Source of the DNA: Guptibacillus hwajinpoensis
GTDB taxonomy: Bacteria > Bacillota > Bacilli > Bacillales > Guptibacillaceae
NCBI RefSeq assembly: GCF_005144865.1
Contig: NZ_SWFM01000001.1
Location: forward strand, 1,178,001-1,242,000
Direction: 5' to 3'
Length of the DNA: 64,000 nt
Part shown: one piece after another, positions 53,756 to 61,709 of the stretch
How positions within the stretch are numbered: the stretch's first letter is position 1
How the letters are laid out: the number at the start of each line of letters is the position of its first letter
Notes under the pieces: generated by a model
What the model was told of the DNA's origin: nothing
What the model saw: the letters and a program-made list of their open reading frames with translations, nothing else
The model's database searches: none
Program-made: the position numbers and the translations under genes

Positions 53756-53773
53756 TGCCTGGCACCACCCGAA
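53755..53773 (+). repeat. Dispersed hairpin repeat, copy 13 (palindromic core)
   Basis: GTGCCTGGCACCACCCGAA with extended tail TAAGCTCGATAAATGTCGAA. The core GTGCCTGGCAC is symmetrical apart from the centre. It begins at the last base of the Cof stop codon. Confidence 0.9.
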
Positions 53774-53795
53774 TAAGCTCGATAAATGTCGAAAG

Positions 53796-53833
53796 GCGGC
53801 GCGATGGAGTTTCTCCACTGCGTCGCTTTTTTT
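53796..53833 (+). terminator. Terminator of the Cof gene
   Basis: GCGGCGCGATGGAG pairs imperfectly with CTCCACTGCGTCGC, then TTTTTTTT, after the repeat tail. Confidence 0.75.
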
Positions 53834-53912
53834 TATGCTTTTCACTATCCAGTGAGCTCTCTCTATACCGATCGATGCCCCCATATTCCCTAGATCCCCA
53901 ATCTTCTCTCTT

Positions 53913-54467
53913 TTATTGCTCTGTCACATTTAAGAGGAATGGTTTGTGAGTATGAAGCTCTTCACCTTTCTCCACATGGACTTTAAGCATGTACGTTCCT
54001 GGTTCAGAAATCTCTACTTTTCCTTCATACATACCTTCACCTTTCTCCTCCGCATCTGTGTAGGTATGCTGTTCTTCTCCTTCTCCCCAGTACTCAAAAC
54101 GTACGTTAGCTTCTGTGAGCGATTGCTCTCCTTCTGTAATTGTAGTGGTGAGAAGTGTCGAACTCGTCTCATCAGCTTCTAACATGATTCCGAGCTCTGC
54201 TCCGTGGTGATCACCATGATCCCCTTCATCATCTGAGCTATCTTCTGTAATTGCGATATCTAATGTGGGCTCAGACGTTTCTTCATCTTCAGCATTACTT
54301 TCCATCGCATCACCTGCCTCAGTCGAGTTCTTGGCATTATTATTCATCTGTTCCCCACTAGTCTCATTGACCATTGTGTCATTACTTGATGAATTTTCGG
54401 CAGTGTCTGAACAAGCAGCAAGTGCTAGAAGAAACACAATCCCAATCATTAGTGATACTTTTTTCAT
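53913..54467 (-). CDS. YtkA/FixH-like lipoprotein
   Basis: About 184 residues. Signal peptide with lipobox LLALAAC (Cys near residue 18), a long Asn/Glu/Ser-rich linker to about residue 75, a His/Asp cluster (DDEGDHGDHHG), then a beta domain with VRFEYWGEGEEQHTYTDAEE and EPGTYMLKVHVEKGEELHTH like YtkA proteins. Possible metal binding at the His cluster. The start is ATG at 54467 (GAGGG 5 nt upstream); a second ATG at 54479 is less likely. Confidence 0.82.
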   Translation of the reverse strand: MKKVSLMIGIVFLLALAACSDTAENSSSNDTMVNETSGEQMNNNAKNSTEAGDAMESNAEDEETSEPTLDIAITEDSSDDEGDHGDHHGAELGIMLEADETSSTLLTTTITEGEQSLTEANVRFEYWGEGEEQHTYTDAEEKGEGMYEGKVEISEPGTYMLKVHVEKGEELHTHKPFLLNVTEQ

Positions 54468-54550
54468 CCTATCCCTCATCTCTTTTCTCTATATACTTAG
54501 CTAACGAAATAGGTCTGAAAATGGATCATTAAAGTTTATCAGTGATAAAA

Positions 54551-54578
54551 AACCCCCTCTTATAGATAAGAGGGGGTT
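54551..54578 (-). terminator. Terminator of the PRPP synthetase paralogue gene
   Basis: AACCCCCTCTTA/TAAGAGGGGGTT, 12-bp stem, then a T-rich run on the minus strand. Confidence 0.88.
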
Positions 54579-54588
54579 CCTAACGAAC

Positions 54589-55533
54589 TTATCGAATTTT
54601 ACTAATTGAAAGCTTTTCTTGCACAACTTGAATCGCTTTAGCGAGTAATGGTGCAATGGATAACACTGTAATTTTATCCAGATCATCTGACTCTGGCAAG
54701 GCAATTGTATTTGTAACAACGACTTCTTTGATGTTAGATTCCGCTATTTCTTCTGTAGCATTTCCCGAGAGAACAGCATGCGTGAATGTTGCGTACACTT
54801 CCTTAACACCATGCTCCTCTAATATACGAGATGTAAAGGTTACGTTTCGGCTAGTATCGATCATATCGTCGATAATAATTGCCGTTTTGCCTTTTACATC
54901 ACCAATAACATTAACAGTGGATGGTTCCCCTGTATCGTATGAGCGACGGTCAATGAGTGCAATCGGAACATCAAGAAGAGAACCAAGTTTACGTGCACGT
55001 AGAGCACTACTGTTATCTGGTGCAACAACAATAATGTCTTCTAGATTCTTTTTCTCGAAGTATTCAGCAAGAATCGGAATACCTGATACTTGATCCACTG
55101 GAATATTGAAAAACCCTTCAATTTGATTCGCATGGAGATCGACAGTCAGAACACGTGTTGCACCGGAACGCTCAAGCATGTTGGCAATAAGCTTAGCAGT
55201 TATCGGTTGTCTCGGCCCAGTTTTTCTATCTTGTCTTGCGTATCCATAATACGGTAACACAACATTAATTGTTTTAGCAGATGCTCGTTTCAACGCATCA
55301 ATCATAATCAACAGTTCCATAAGGTAGTCGTTCCCTGATCCCGCAATGGACTGAACAAGATAGGTATCGCAACCACGGATGCTTTCCTCAACGTTCATGT
55401 GGATTTCTCCGTCACTGAAACGTTTTACGGAGCAATTCCCCGCTTTAATCCCAAGTACCTCAACAATTTCCTGAGCCAACTCTGGGTTCGAATTCAAAGC
55501 GAACACTTTCACATCTTCTTCATGGCGTAGCAT
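54589..55533 (-). CDS. Divergent ribose-phosphate pyrophosphokinase paralogue
   Basis: A 314-residue protein aligning along the whole length of Prs. RFSDGEIHMNVEESIRGCD, YYGYARQDRK and VDLHANQIEGFF match well. But the loops that bind substrates differ: the usual PDHGG reads PDNSS (residues 172-176) and the PRPP-binding DDIIDTAGT reads DDMIDTSRN (222-230). The loop RSREPI reads GPRQPI. In B. subtilis Prs these residues contact ribose 5-phosphate and pyrophosphate, so it may be inactive, altered in substrate, or regulatory (PAP-like). The canonical prs (near glmU) is not in this window. AAAGGAG lies 7 nt before the ATG. Confidence 0.85.
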   Translation of the reverse strand: MLRHEEDVKVFALNSNPELAQEIVEVLGIKAGNCSVKRFSDGEIHMNVEESIRGCDTYLVQSIAGSGNDYLMELLIMIDALKRASAKTINVVLPYYGYARQDRKTGPRQPITAKLIANMLERSGATRVLTVDLHANQIEGFFNIPVDQVSGIPILAEYFEKKNLEDIIVVAPDNSSALRARKLGSLLDVPIALIDRRSYDTGEPSTVNVIGDVKGKTAIIIDDMIDTSRNVTFTSRILEEHGVKEVYATFTHAVLSGNATEEIAESNIKEVVVTNTIALPESDDLDKITVLSIAPLLAKAIQVVQEKLSISKIR

Positions 55534-55740
55534 AGCGTAGCTCCTTTATCGTTCGTTTATCGATTAGTATGAGTTTCATACGTATGTATTTCGTTTCAAC
55601 TTCCTCTCCACTATACCATACACAAACGGTCAGATCTTGCTGAATTTATCCCAAATTCGATCAAATCATTACAAATTGTGTCTTGTACTTTTTCTGTATG
55701 CGCTTTAGTTTCTATATCCCCAATCAGATTATCAATCCAC

Positions 55741-56238
55741 CTATCTCCTCCGCACCGATTGGATGATATAGAGTACAACCGAGCCCAAAATGATGGTTAG
55801 AAACAATGGCAATAATCCAGTCGAAAGACCTTCCTGTTCTCCACTTCCAATCAGGAAACTTTCTCTCGTAAGAAAGGCAAACATTATCGCAATCGTATTC
55901 TTAAGAAAATGGATTAAAGTGACAGCACTTCGATACTGCACTGCAGCGTTTTCTTCCGTAATTCCAACTATATAGTTATACACTTGTGGATATCGCTCCA
56001 AAATCGAAAGTCCGATCCATATGAACGTACCGATAAAAGGGAGTACAAGAAGCATGATTTTTGGTCCCCAATTATCTGGATTGCCTGACGTGTCAAAGTG
56101 AATAGGAACTTGTTCTGATAGTATAGACCACTTCAACAAGACATACACAAAACTAGAAAGTAGAAAAAGAATGCCAGCTATATCAAATGACTTCTGTAGA
56201 AAAGTTTTTTCAATCTCTAGCTTCAGTCTCTTTCTCAT
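55741..56238 (-). CDS. DUF1648-type membrane protein
   Basis: About 165 residues, five hydrophobic helices. The segment VPIHFDTSGNPDNWGPKIML (near residue 45) is the DUF1648/SdpI-like motif. The start is ATG at 56238 behind AAAGGAGTGAAG; the frame runs further upstream without a ribosome site. SdpI-type proteins can act in immunity or signalling, but no toxin gene is next to it. Function unknown. Confidence 0.78.
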   Translation of the reverse strand: MRKRLKLEIEKTFLQKSFDIAGILFLLSSFVYVLLKWSILSEQVPIHFDTSGNPDNWGPKIMLLVLPFIGTFIWIGLSILERYPQVYNYIVGITEENAAVQYRSAVTLIHFLKNTIAIMFAFLTRESFLIGSGEQEGLSTGLLPLFLTIILGSVVLYIIQSVRRR

Positions 56239-56322
56239 TATCTTCACTCCTTTTTTAGTTATTATATATACGTCCAATATAATAAAATGTTTCATTTATA
56301 TCCCTATCCCAAAACGCGAAAA

Positions 56323-56347
56323 AAACCGCACCTCATTGATGCGGTTT
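56323..56347 (-). terminator. Terminator of the aldo/keto reductase gene
   Basis: AAACCGCA/TGCGGTTT stem with T run on the minus strand. Confidence 0.78.
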
Positions 56348-56351
56348 CTCA

Positions 56352-57317
56352 TCACATCTTCGCAACTTTCTGCGAAGCTTCATCGATTCTTTTCATTTCT
56401 TCTTCTGTTAGCTTAAATCCTAAGACTTTCACATTATCTTCTGCATGCTTTAATTTTGAAGCGCCAGGAATCGCAACAACAGTATCTCCGTGGAAGTGAA
56501 CAAGCCAGTTAAGTGCAATCTGTCCTGGGCCAACTCCATAAGAAGCACCAATTTCCTTAAGTAAATTAATAAGTGGTAGGGTTTTTGCTAATCCTTGAGG
56601 CTTAAATTGAGACATGTGCTTCCTTGGTCCCGAGAGATTCGCAATTAGGTCAGGATTCTGGTGGAACTTCCCTGTTAAAATCCCCTGTTCAAGAGGAGAG
56701 TAAGCAATAATGGTAACGCCATGTTGCTTGGCAAGATCCATTACGCCGTTCGTTTCAATTCGACGATCCAACAGGCTATACTTCATTTGATTCGAAGCAA
56801 GACTTGCGCCGTGGTTGTTCAGTTCTTTAATAGCGCGGTCCATCTTATCACGGTTAAAATTACTAACGCCGATCGCACCAATTTCCCCCTGATGTAGAAG
56901 TGATGCCATCTCTTTCATTTCTTTCTCAGGAGAAGAAAACGAGAAAGGCTGATGCACTTGATGAAGATCAATTCGTCTTCCTTTTAATGCATTCTTCCTA
57001 GTTTTAATCGTTCCTGTAATAGAAGAAGCTGTTCTCAGTAATGGCCACCATTTGGTTGCGATAAGCGCTTTCTCCTCAGGGATATTCAGTCGATTTAGTG
57101 CACCAGCAAGTGCTTCTTCAGACTTTCCCTTTCCGTATGCTTCCGCTGTATCAAACCAGTTAATGCCACCATCAAGACTCATTTTGACAATTGCGTCCAT
57201 GTCCTTTTCAGAGATTGTAGAGAAATAGCTTCCAATCAGTCCACTTCCCTGACTAAATTGCCAGGTACCAAGTCCAATTGGTGATATTGAATAGTCTGTT
57301 TGACCGAGTTTTCTCAA
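56352..57317 (-). CDS. Aldo/keto reductase
   Basis: A 321-residue NADPH-linked carbonyl reductase, TIM barrel. The tetrad is visible: Asp and Tyr in WFDTAEAYGKGKSEE (about 54-68), Lys in LIATKWW (about 88), His in DLHQVHQPF (about 120). GVSNFNR and SNQMKYSLLDRR follow the YhdN/IolS pattern. The TTG start has only a weak ribosome site. Substrate unknown. Confidence 0.9.
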   Translation of the reverse strand: MRKLGQTDYSISPIGLGTWQFSQGSGLIGSYFSTISEKDMDAIVKMSLDGGINWFDTAEAYGKGKSEEALAGALNRLNIPEEKALIATKWWPLLRTASSITGTIKTRKNALKGRRIDLHQVHQPFSFSSPEKEMKEMASLLHQGEIGAIGVSNFNRDKMDRAIKELNNHGASLASNQMKYSLLDRRIETNGVMDLAKQHGVTIIAYSPLEQGILTGKFHQNPDLIANLSGPRKHMSQFKPQGLAKTLPLINLLKEIGASYGVGPGQIALNWLVHFHGDTVVAIPGASKLKHAEDNVKVLGFKLTEEEMKRIDEASQKVAKM

Positions 57318-57396
57318 AGTCGTGCCACATCCTTTAGTTTGTCTTGAACCAAGTATAGCACCCGATAAAGTCTACCTTCTATCTTTAAGCTTTATG

Positions 57397-57819
57397 CTAA
57401 AGCTCTTTTTTAAAGGAATAACTAACGCATTCATATGACATCTTATCTTCATAGAAGCGATGTGCATCTTTTCGTTGAAGCCCTGAAGAAAGCGCAACTG
57501 ATTCATACCCTCGATCACTTGCCCACTCTTCTATGAAGGAAAGAAGCTTCTTGCCGTATCCTTTGGATCGATGCTTCTCACTAGTTACAAGATCACATAC
57601 CCAAACAGATCGTCCATTATATAACGTAATCATTGGTTTAAAACCTGTTACAGCAACGATTCGTTCCTCTTCATAAAGAGCATAGATCTGGTACATATCT
57701 TTTTCACGAGCTTCTTTAACTAGCTCTAGAAACTTCTTTTCGTCTAGATGAGGTCTCAGTTCTTTCATCACTTGAAAAGCTTCAAGCCAGTCATCCACCG
57801 TTTTCATTTCTTTAATCAT
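57397..57819 (-). CDS. GNAT family N-acetyltransferase
   Basis: A 140-residue single-domain acetyltransferase. VTSEKHRSKGYGKKLLSFIE (about 76-95) is the acetyl-CoA loop (RxxGxG/A type), followed by ALSSGLQRKDAHRFYEDKMS. CAGGAGG before the ATG. Substrate unknown. Confidence 0.9.
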   Translation of the reverse strand: MIKEMKTVDDWLEAFQVMKELRPHLDEKKFLELVKEAREKDMYQIYALYEEERIVAVTGFKPMITLYNGRSVWVCDLVTSEKHRSKGYGKKLLSFIEEWASDRGYESVALSSGLQRKDAHRFYEDKMSYECVSYSFKKEL

Positions 57820-58146
57820 TGATTTGCCTCCTGCGGTTTTTCAATGATCATCTTGTTTATAGGCTAGATTGTTCACCTAACTAACGTTCAACATAATAAT
57901 TCTCCAAATTAAATAAAAATCCTTTCCACGCCCAGATTGATAACGCTTACCTCATTACTGTAAATAGCGTTGGAAATAAAAAGTGGTTTACGTTCATTCG
58001 ACAGAGGTTATTACTAAAGACATGATCGCATTTATACGATATTTATTAACTTTTATGTTAGGTATCCTTACATAAAAACACAATTATCTGTAAATATCAT
58101 TAAAATGAACACTAACAAAAAAATTAAAGGTGAGGTTATTTAATCC
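57820..58146. promoter_or_regulatory. Upstream region of the glutamine synthetase gene with TnrA/GlnR-like site
   Basis: TGTTAGGTATCCTTACA (58056-58072) fits the TGTNA-N7-TNACA pattern of TnrA/GlnR sites. A second, degenerate TGTAAATATCATTAAAA lies at 58089-58105. Two GlnR boxes at similar spacing precede glnRA in B. subtilis. Confidence 0.6.
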
Positions 58147-59469
58147 ATGACTCTAACGAAGAATAGTATTCAACAAGACATCATGAAGGAAGCAAAAGAA
58201 AAGAAAGTCGAATTTATTCGCCTTGAATTTACTGACATGCTTGGCGAAACAAAAAACGTAGAACTACCAATTGAAGAATTGGAAAGTGTTATGAACAACG
58301 AAGCTATGTTTGACAGCTCTTCCATTGCAGGCTTCTCTGATATTCAGGAAAGTGACATGTATCTTTTCCCTGATCTTGAAACGTTTAAAGTTCTTCCAGA
58401 TGCTGTCGATCAGGATTGTATCGCTCGCTTTGTTTGTGACATTCATACACCCGATGGCGAGCCATTTGAAGGTGACCCACGCTACATTCTTAAGAGAGCA
58501 ATGAAAGAAGCGGAAGACATGGGCTATACCGTTAACGTCGGTCCAGAACCTGAATTCTTCCTGTTTAAGTTAGATAAAGAAGGATACCCAATTCGTAAAA
58601 TGAATGACCGTGCTGGTTATTTCGACGCATCACCAAAAGATAAAGGTGATCAAGTCCGTCGTGATATCGTTCGTACACTTAAGAAATTCGGATTTGAAAT
58701 GGAAGCTTCCCACCACGAAGTAGCACAGGGACAGCATGAAATTAACTTCCGTTTTGACAGCGTGATTAAAGCAGCTGATAACATCCAGACGTTTAAAAAC
58801 GTTGTTAAAGATGTTGCAACTAACCACGACTATCATGCAACATTTATGCCGAAGCCAATCGCAGGAGAAAATGGATCAGGCATGCACTGTCACCTTTCAC
58901 TCTTCACAGATGGCAAAAGCGCATTTTTCGATGAAAACGATCCAGAAGGCATTTCAACTACAATGAAACAGTTTATGGCTGGTATCCTTTCTCATGCAAA
59001 TGGACTTGCTGCTATTACGAACCCGAACATTAACTCATACAAGCGTCTTGTTCCAGGTTATGAAGCACCTGTCAGCGTAGCATGGTCTCACTCTAACCGT
59101 AGCTGTATGATTCGCGTTCCTACAACTCGCGGAATGGGCACTCGCTTTGAAATCCGTAACCCGGATCCAACAGCTAACCCTTACCTAACACTTGCTGCTG
59201 TTATTCATGCAGGACTTGAAGGAATTCGTCATGAGCTTGATGCTGGTGCTCCAGAAACACGTAACTTGTATGAAGTAGCAACAGACGATGTTCCGACACT
59301 TCCAACGAACTTGAAAGAAGCAATTAAAGCTCTTCGCGAAGATAAAGTTGTGATGGAAGCACTAGGCGACCACACTTCAAAAGTTTACATTGAAGAGAAA
59401 GAAAAAGAATGGATCGAGTACTCCCTAAATGTTAGTCAATGGGAAGTTGATCGCTACATGAATAAGTAA
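58147..59469 (+). CDS. glnA: Type I glutamine synthetase (paralogue without glnR)
   Basis: A 440-residue GSI enzyme (ammonia + glutamate + ATP to glutamine), dodecamer in the family. Family landmarks: GPEPEFFLFKLDKEGYP, NGSGMHCHLSLF, NPNINSYKRLVPGYEAPVSV, and TRFEIRNPDPTANPYLTLAA. The segment FDSSSIAGFSDIQESDM differs from B. subtilis FDGSSIEGFVRIEESDM; the Arg there (R62), needed for feedback inhibition, is Asp here. glnR is not upstream. So this may be a second, differently controlled copy. Possible TnrA/GlnR-like boxes precede it. Confidence 0.92.
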   Translation: MTLTKNSIQQDIMKEAKEKKVEFIRLEFTDMLGETKNVELPIEELESVMNNEAMFDSSSIAGFSDIQESDMYLFPDLETFKVLPDAVDQDCIARFVCDIHTPDGEPFEGDPRYILKRAMKEAEDMGYTVNVGPEPEFFLFKLDKEGYPIRKMNDRAGYFDASPKDKGDQVRRDIVRTLKKFGFEMEASHHEVAQGQHEINFRFDSVIKAADNIQTFKNVVKDVATNHDYHATFMPKPIAGENGSGMHCHLSLFTDGKSAFFDENDPEGISTTMKQFMAGILSHANGLAAITNPNINSYKRLVPGYEAPVSVAWSHSNRSCMIRVPTTRGMGTRFEIRNPDPTANPYLTLAAVIHAGLEGIRHELDAGAPETRNLYEVATDDVPTLPTNLKEAIKALREDKVVMEALGDHTSKVYIEEKEKEWIEYSLNVSQWEVDRYMNK

Positions 59470-59474
59470 TCAAA

Positions 59475-59507
59475 AAACGAGCTGTCTCATGGAGAGACAG
59501 CTCGTTT
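59475..59507. terminator. Bidirectional terminator
   Basis: AAACGAGCTGTCTC/GAGACAGCTCGTTT, shared by the convergent glutamine synthetase and Spo0E genes. Confidence 0.9.
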
Positions 59508-59514
59508 CTTTGTT

Positions 59515-59697
59515 CTATATTGTTGCTTGATGCTTTCGTTTGCAATCTTTCAGCTTCTGATAAAGAACGATCTTTTCATCTAATCGTTTACTTAGAAGAA
59601 GGATTTTCCCACTTGAATAATCATCTACTTCTTTCCCAAGATCATAAAGCACCATTCGCAAATTATAGATTTCATGTTCAAGCCGCTGCAATAACAT
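59515..59697 (-). CDS. Spo0E family aspartyl-phosphate phosphatase
   Basis: A 60-residue helical hairpin of the Spo0E/YisI type, which dephosphorylates Spo0A~P and so holds back sporulation. The signature SKRLDEKI (S-x-x-L-D-x-x-I) is at about residues 36-43. The start is ATG at 59697 behind AAGGGAGAG; the longer frame from 59760 lacks a ribosome site. It supports an endospore-forming host. Confidence 0.88.
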   Translation of the reverse strand: MLLQRLEHEIYNLRMVLYDLGKEVDDYSSGKILLLSKRLDEKIVLYQKLKDCKRKHQATI

Positions 59698-59792
59698 AGC
59701 GCTCTCCCTTACTATCTGTCTTTTCATTAGAGTAACATAAATCCCACTAACAAATTTCATTTTTTTACATTTTACAAAGTTTTTTACATTAG

Positions 59793-60025
59793 AAAGGAGC
59801 TTTTCTTGGGCTTTGTTGCTATTAAAATTGTGGTTGATTTGCGCTACAGGATGCTCGCTTTCCGCGGGGCGGGCGGTGAGCCTCCTCGTCGCTAACGCTC
59901 CTGTGGGGTCTCACCTGTCCCGCTAGTCCCGCAGCAGTCGAGCATCCTTCCGCTCCAATCAGCGAGCTGTAGGGTTTTATTCAACAATTGTTTCAAAAGC
60001 AACAATCTTTTAGAAAAGAGCCTTT
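59793..60025. mobile_element. MITE-like GC-rich repeat element
   Basis: About 230 bp, no ORF. Imperfect terminal inverted repeats: AAAGGAGCTTTTCTTGGGCT at 59793 against the complement of the 3' end (AGAAAAGAGCCTTT at 60025), each continuing with TTGTTGCT. The centre is GC-rich (TTTCCGCGGGGCGGGCGGTG then CTCCTCGTCGC and CTCCTGTGGGG), ending CCTTCCGCTCCAATCA. Similar structured elements are scattered through many Bacillaceae genomes. No target duplication is clear. Confidence 0.75.
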
Positions 60026-60092
60026 AAAAAGATACAATCCATTTCCAATGGAAATTTGAAAACATTGAATACTTGAACATTATTTGAAATGA

Positions 60093-60121
60093 TTGACCAT
60101 CTTTTTGTTGACTGTTATGAT
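60093..60121 (+). promoter_or_regulatory. Promoter of the purine permease transcript
   Basis: TTGACC (60093-60098), 17-bp spacer, TATGAT (60116-60121), placed 30 bp before the riboswitch aptamer. Confidence 0.75.
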
Positions 60122-60151
60122 TCTCGTTATAAATTTATCCTAAAAGCTCCA

Positions 60152-60219
60152 CCTTGTATAAGTTCAGGAATATGGCCTGAACGTTTCTACTAGCTACCGA
60201 GAATGGCTTGTCTACAAGG
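60152..60219 (+). ncRNA. Purine (guanine-type) riboswitch aptamer
   Basis: P1 is CCTTGTA/TACAAGG (60152-60158 with 60213-60219), P2 GTTCAGG/CCTGAAC (60162-60168 with 60176-60182), loop GAATATGG, then GTTTCTAC and the P3 hairpin. The purine-binding position reads C in TGTCTAC, the guanine/hypoxanthine class. It should lower expression of the downstream purine permease when guanine is high. Confidence 0.88.
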
Positions 60220-60250
60220 AATCATGAATACTTCATATTCCTTGTGATTT

Positions 60251-60279
60251 GACTCTGGTTCCTAGCCAGAGTCTTTTTT
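60251..60279 (+). terminator. Riboswitch terminator
   Basis: GACTCTGG/CCAGAGTC with T6 after it, 30 bp before the permease start. The alternative pairing ACAAGGAAT (60214-60222) with ATTCCTTGT (60237-60245) uses the P1 3' strand and would act when no ligand is bound. Confidence 0.85.
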
Positions 60280-60310
60280 CTATTTGTTTGAAATCAGGAG
60301 GGTACACAAC

Positions 60311-61603
60311 ATGAGGAACTTCTTCCAGTTTACTGAGAGAGAAACAACCTATAGAAAAGAAACACTAGCCGGTATTACTACGTTTCTTTCTATGGCTTAT
60401 ATACTAGTCGTCAATCCGATTATCCTGAGTGAAGCAGGAATTGATAAGGGCGCGCTCTTTACAGCCACCGCCTTGTCAGCCATCGTTGGTTCATTATTGA
60501 TTGGACTTCTCGCTAATTTCCCAGTCGGCATTGCGCCGAGCATGGGACTTAATTCATTCTTTACCTTTTCAGTTGTCATTGGTATGGGGATTGATTGGGA
60601 GGTTGCGTTAACAGGTGTGTTTATTGCAGGTATCATTTTTATGATCCTTAGTTTGCTCAAAATTCGCGAGAAAATAATCAATGTCATTCCACAGGATCTT
60701 AAGCATGCAATCGCAGGCGGGATCGGCTTTTTCATTGCATTCATTGGTTTAAAAAATGCTGGTATTGTTGTAAGTAATGAAGCAACATTCATTTCTATTG
60801 GACAGCTAACAACTCCTACCACTGCTCTTTCCGCTTTAGGATTCATTATTACATTAATGATGCTGATTAGAGGCATACGTGGTGGAATCTTCTATGGGAT
60901 TGTCATTTCAACGATAATTGGAATGATCATTGGACTCGTCCAGGTCCCAACTTCTATTGTTGGCCAGGTTCCGAGTCTTGAGCCGACGTTCGGTGTTGTA
61001 TTTCAGCACCTAGATGATATTTTCACACCTGAGATTCTTGCTGTTATTTTCACTTTTTTATTTGTCGCTTTCTTCGATACAGCTGGTGCCCTCATTGCAG
61101 TGGCCAGTCAAGCTGGACTAATGAAAGACAATAAAATTCCGAATGCTGGTCGAGCACTCCTTGCTGACTCTACCTCAGGTGTCATTGGCGCTATTTTCGG
61201 TACATCGACAACTGCTTCTTTCGTTGAATCATCAGCTGGTGTCGCAGTTGGTGGGCGTACGGGCTTCACTTCCGTAGTGATTTCAATCTGTTTCTTTATC
61301 GCTCTCTTCTTCTCACCAATTCTTGGCGTTATTACACCCGAAGTTACAGCACCGGCGCTTATTATCGTTGGTGCCCTTATGGCTACCGAAGTGAAGCATA
61401 TCAACTGGAACCGATTAGAAGTCGTCATTCCGGCATTTGTGACGATCATTATGATGCCACTCACGTTTAGCGTTGCGACAGGAATTGCACTTGGCTTCAT
61501 TCTTTATCCGTTCGCGATGATTGCAAAAAAGGATTGGAAACAAGTTCATCCGATTATGTACACACTTGGCTTTCTTTTTATTCTTTATTTCATCTATTTA
61601 TAA
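60311..61603 (+). CDS. pbuG: NCS2/AzgA-type guanine-hypoxanthine permease
   Basis: A 430-residue permease with 14 predicted helices of the AzgA/PbuG branch. FFQFTERETTYRKETLAGIT near the N-terminus, FPVGIAPSMGLNSFFTFSVV (about 78), FVAFFDTAGALIAVASQAGL (about 257) and GTSTTASFVESSAGVAVGGR (about 300) are typical. The start is ATG at 60311 behind CAGGAGGG; the frame runs further upstream into the riboswitch terminator. Control by a guanine-class riboswitch fits PbuG. pbuO-type function cannot be excluded. Confidence 0.92.
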   Translation: MRNFFQFTERETTYRKETLAGITTFLSMAYILVVNPIILSEAGIDKGALFTATALSAIVGSLLIGLLANFPVGIAPSMGLNSFFTFSVVIGMGIDWEVALTGVFIAGIIFMILSLLKIREKIINVIPQDLKHAIAGGIGFFIAFIGLKNAGIVVSNEATFISIGQLTTPTTALSALGFIITLMMLIRGIRGGIFYGIVISTIIGMIIGLVQVPTSIVGQVPSLEPTFGVVFQHLDDIFTPEILAVIFTFLFVAFFDTAGALIAVASQAGLMKDNKIPNAGRALLADSTSGVIGAIFGTSTTASFVESSAGVAVGGRTGFTSVVISICFFIALFFSPILGVITPEVTAPALIIVGALMATEVKHINWNRLEVVIPAFVTIIMMPLTFSVATGIALGFILYPFAMIAKKDWKQVHPIMYTLGFLFILYFIYL

Positions 61604-61607
61604 AGGA

Positions 61608-61633
61608 AAACAGCTCGCTTGTGCGAGCTGTTT
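61608..61633 (+). terminator. Terminator of the purine permease gene
   Basis: AAACAGCTCGC/GCGAGCTGTTT then TCTTTGTT. Confidence 0.88.
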
Positions 61634-61709
61634 CTTTGTTATACAAAAAAAGTGTTCACTCAAACCCATACACTTTCATAATTTAATTGAAAACAAGTGA
61701 AGGTGCCTA

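Noticed and set aside
1847..53773. The short repeats as a CRISPR array
   Set aside because: Copies are dispersed over 50 kb singly, not evenly spaced, and no cas gene is present.
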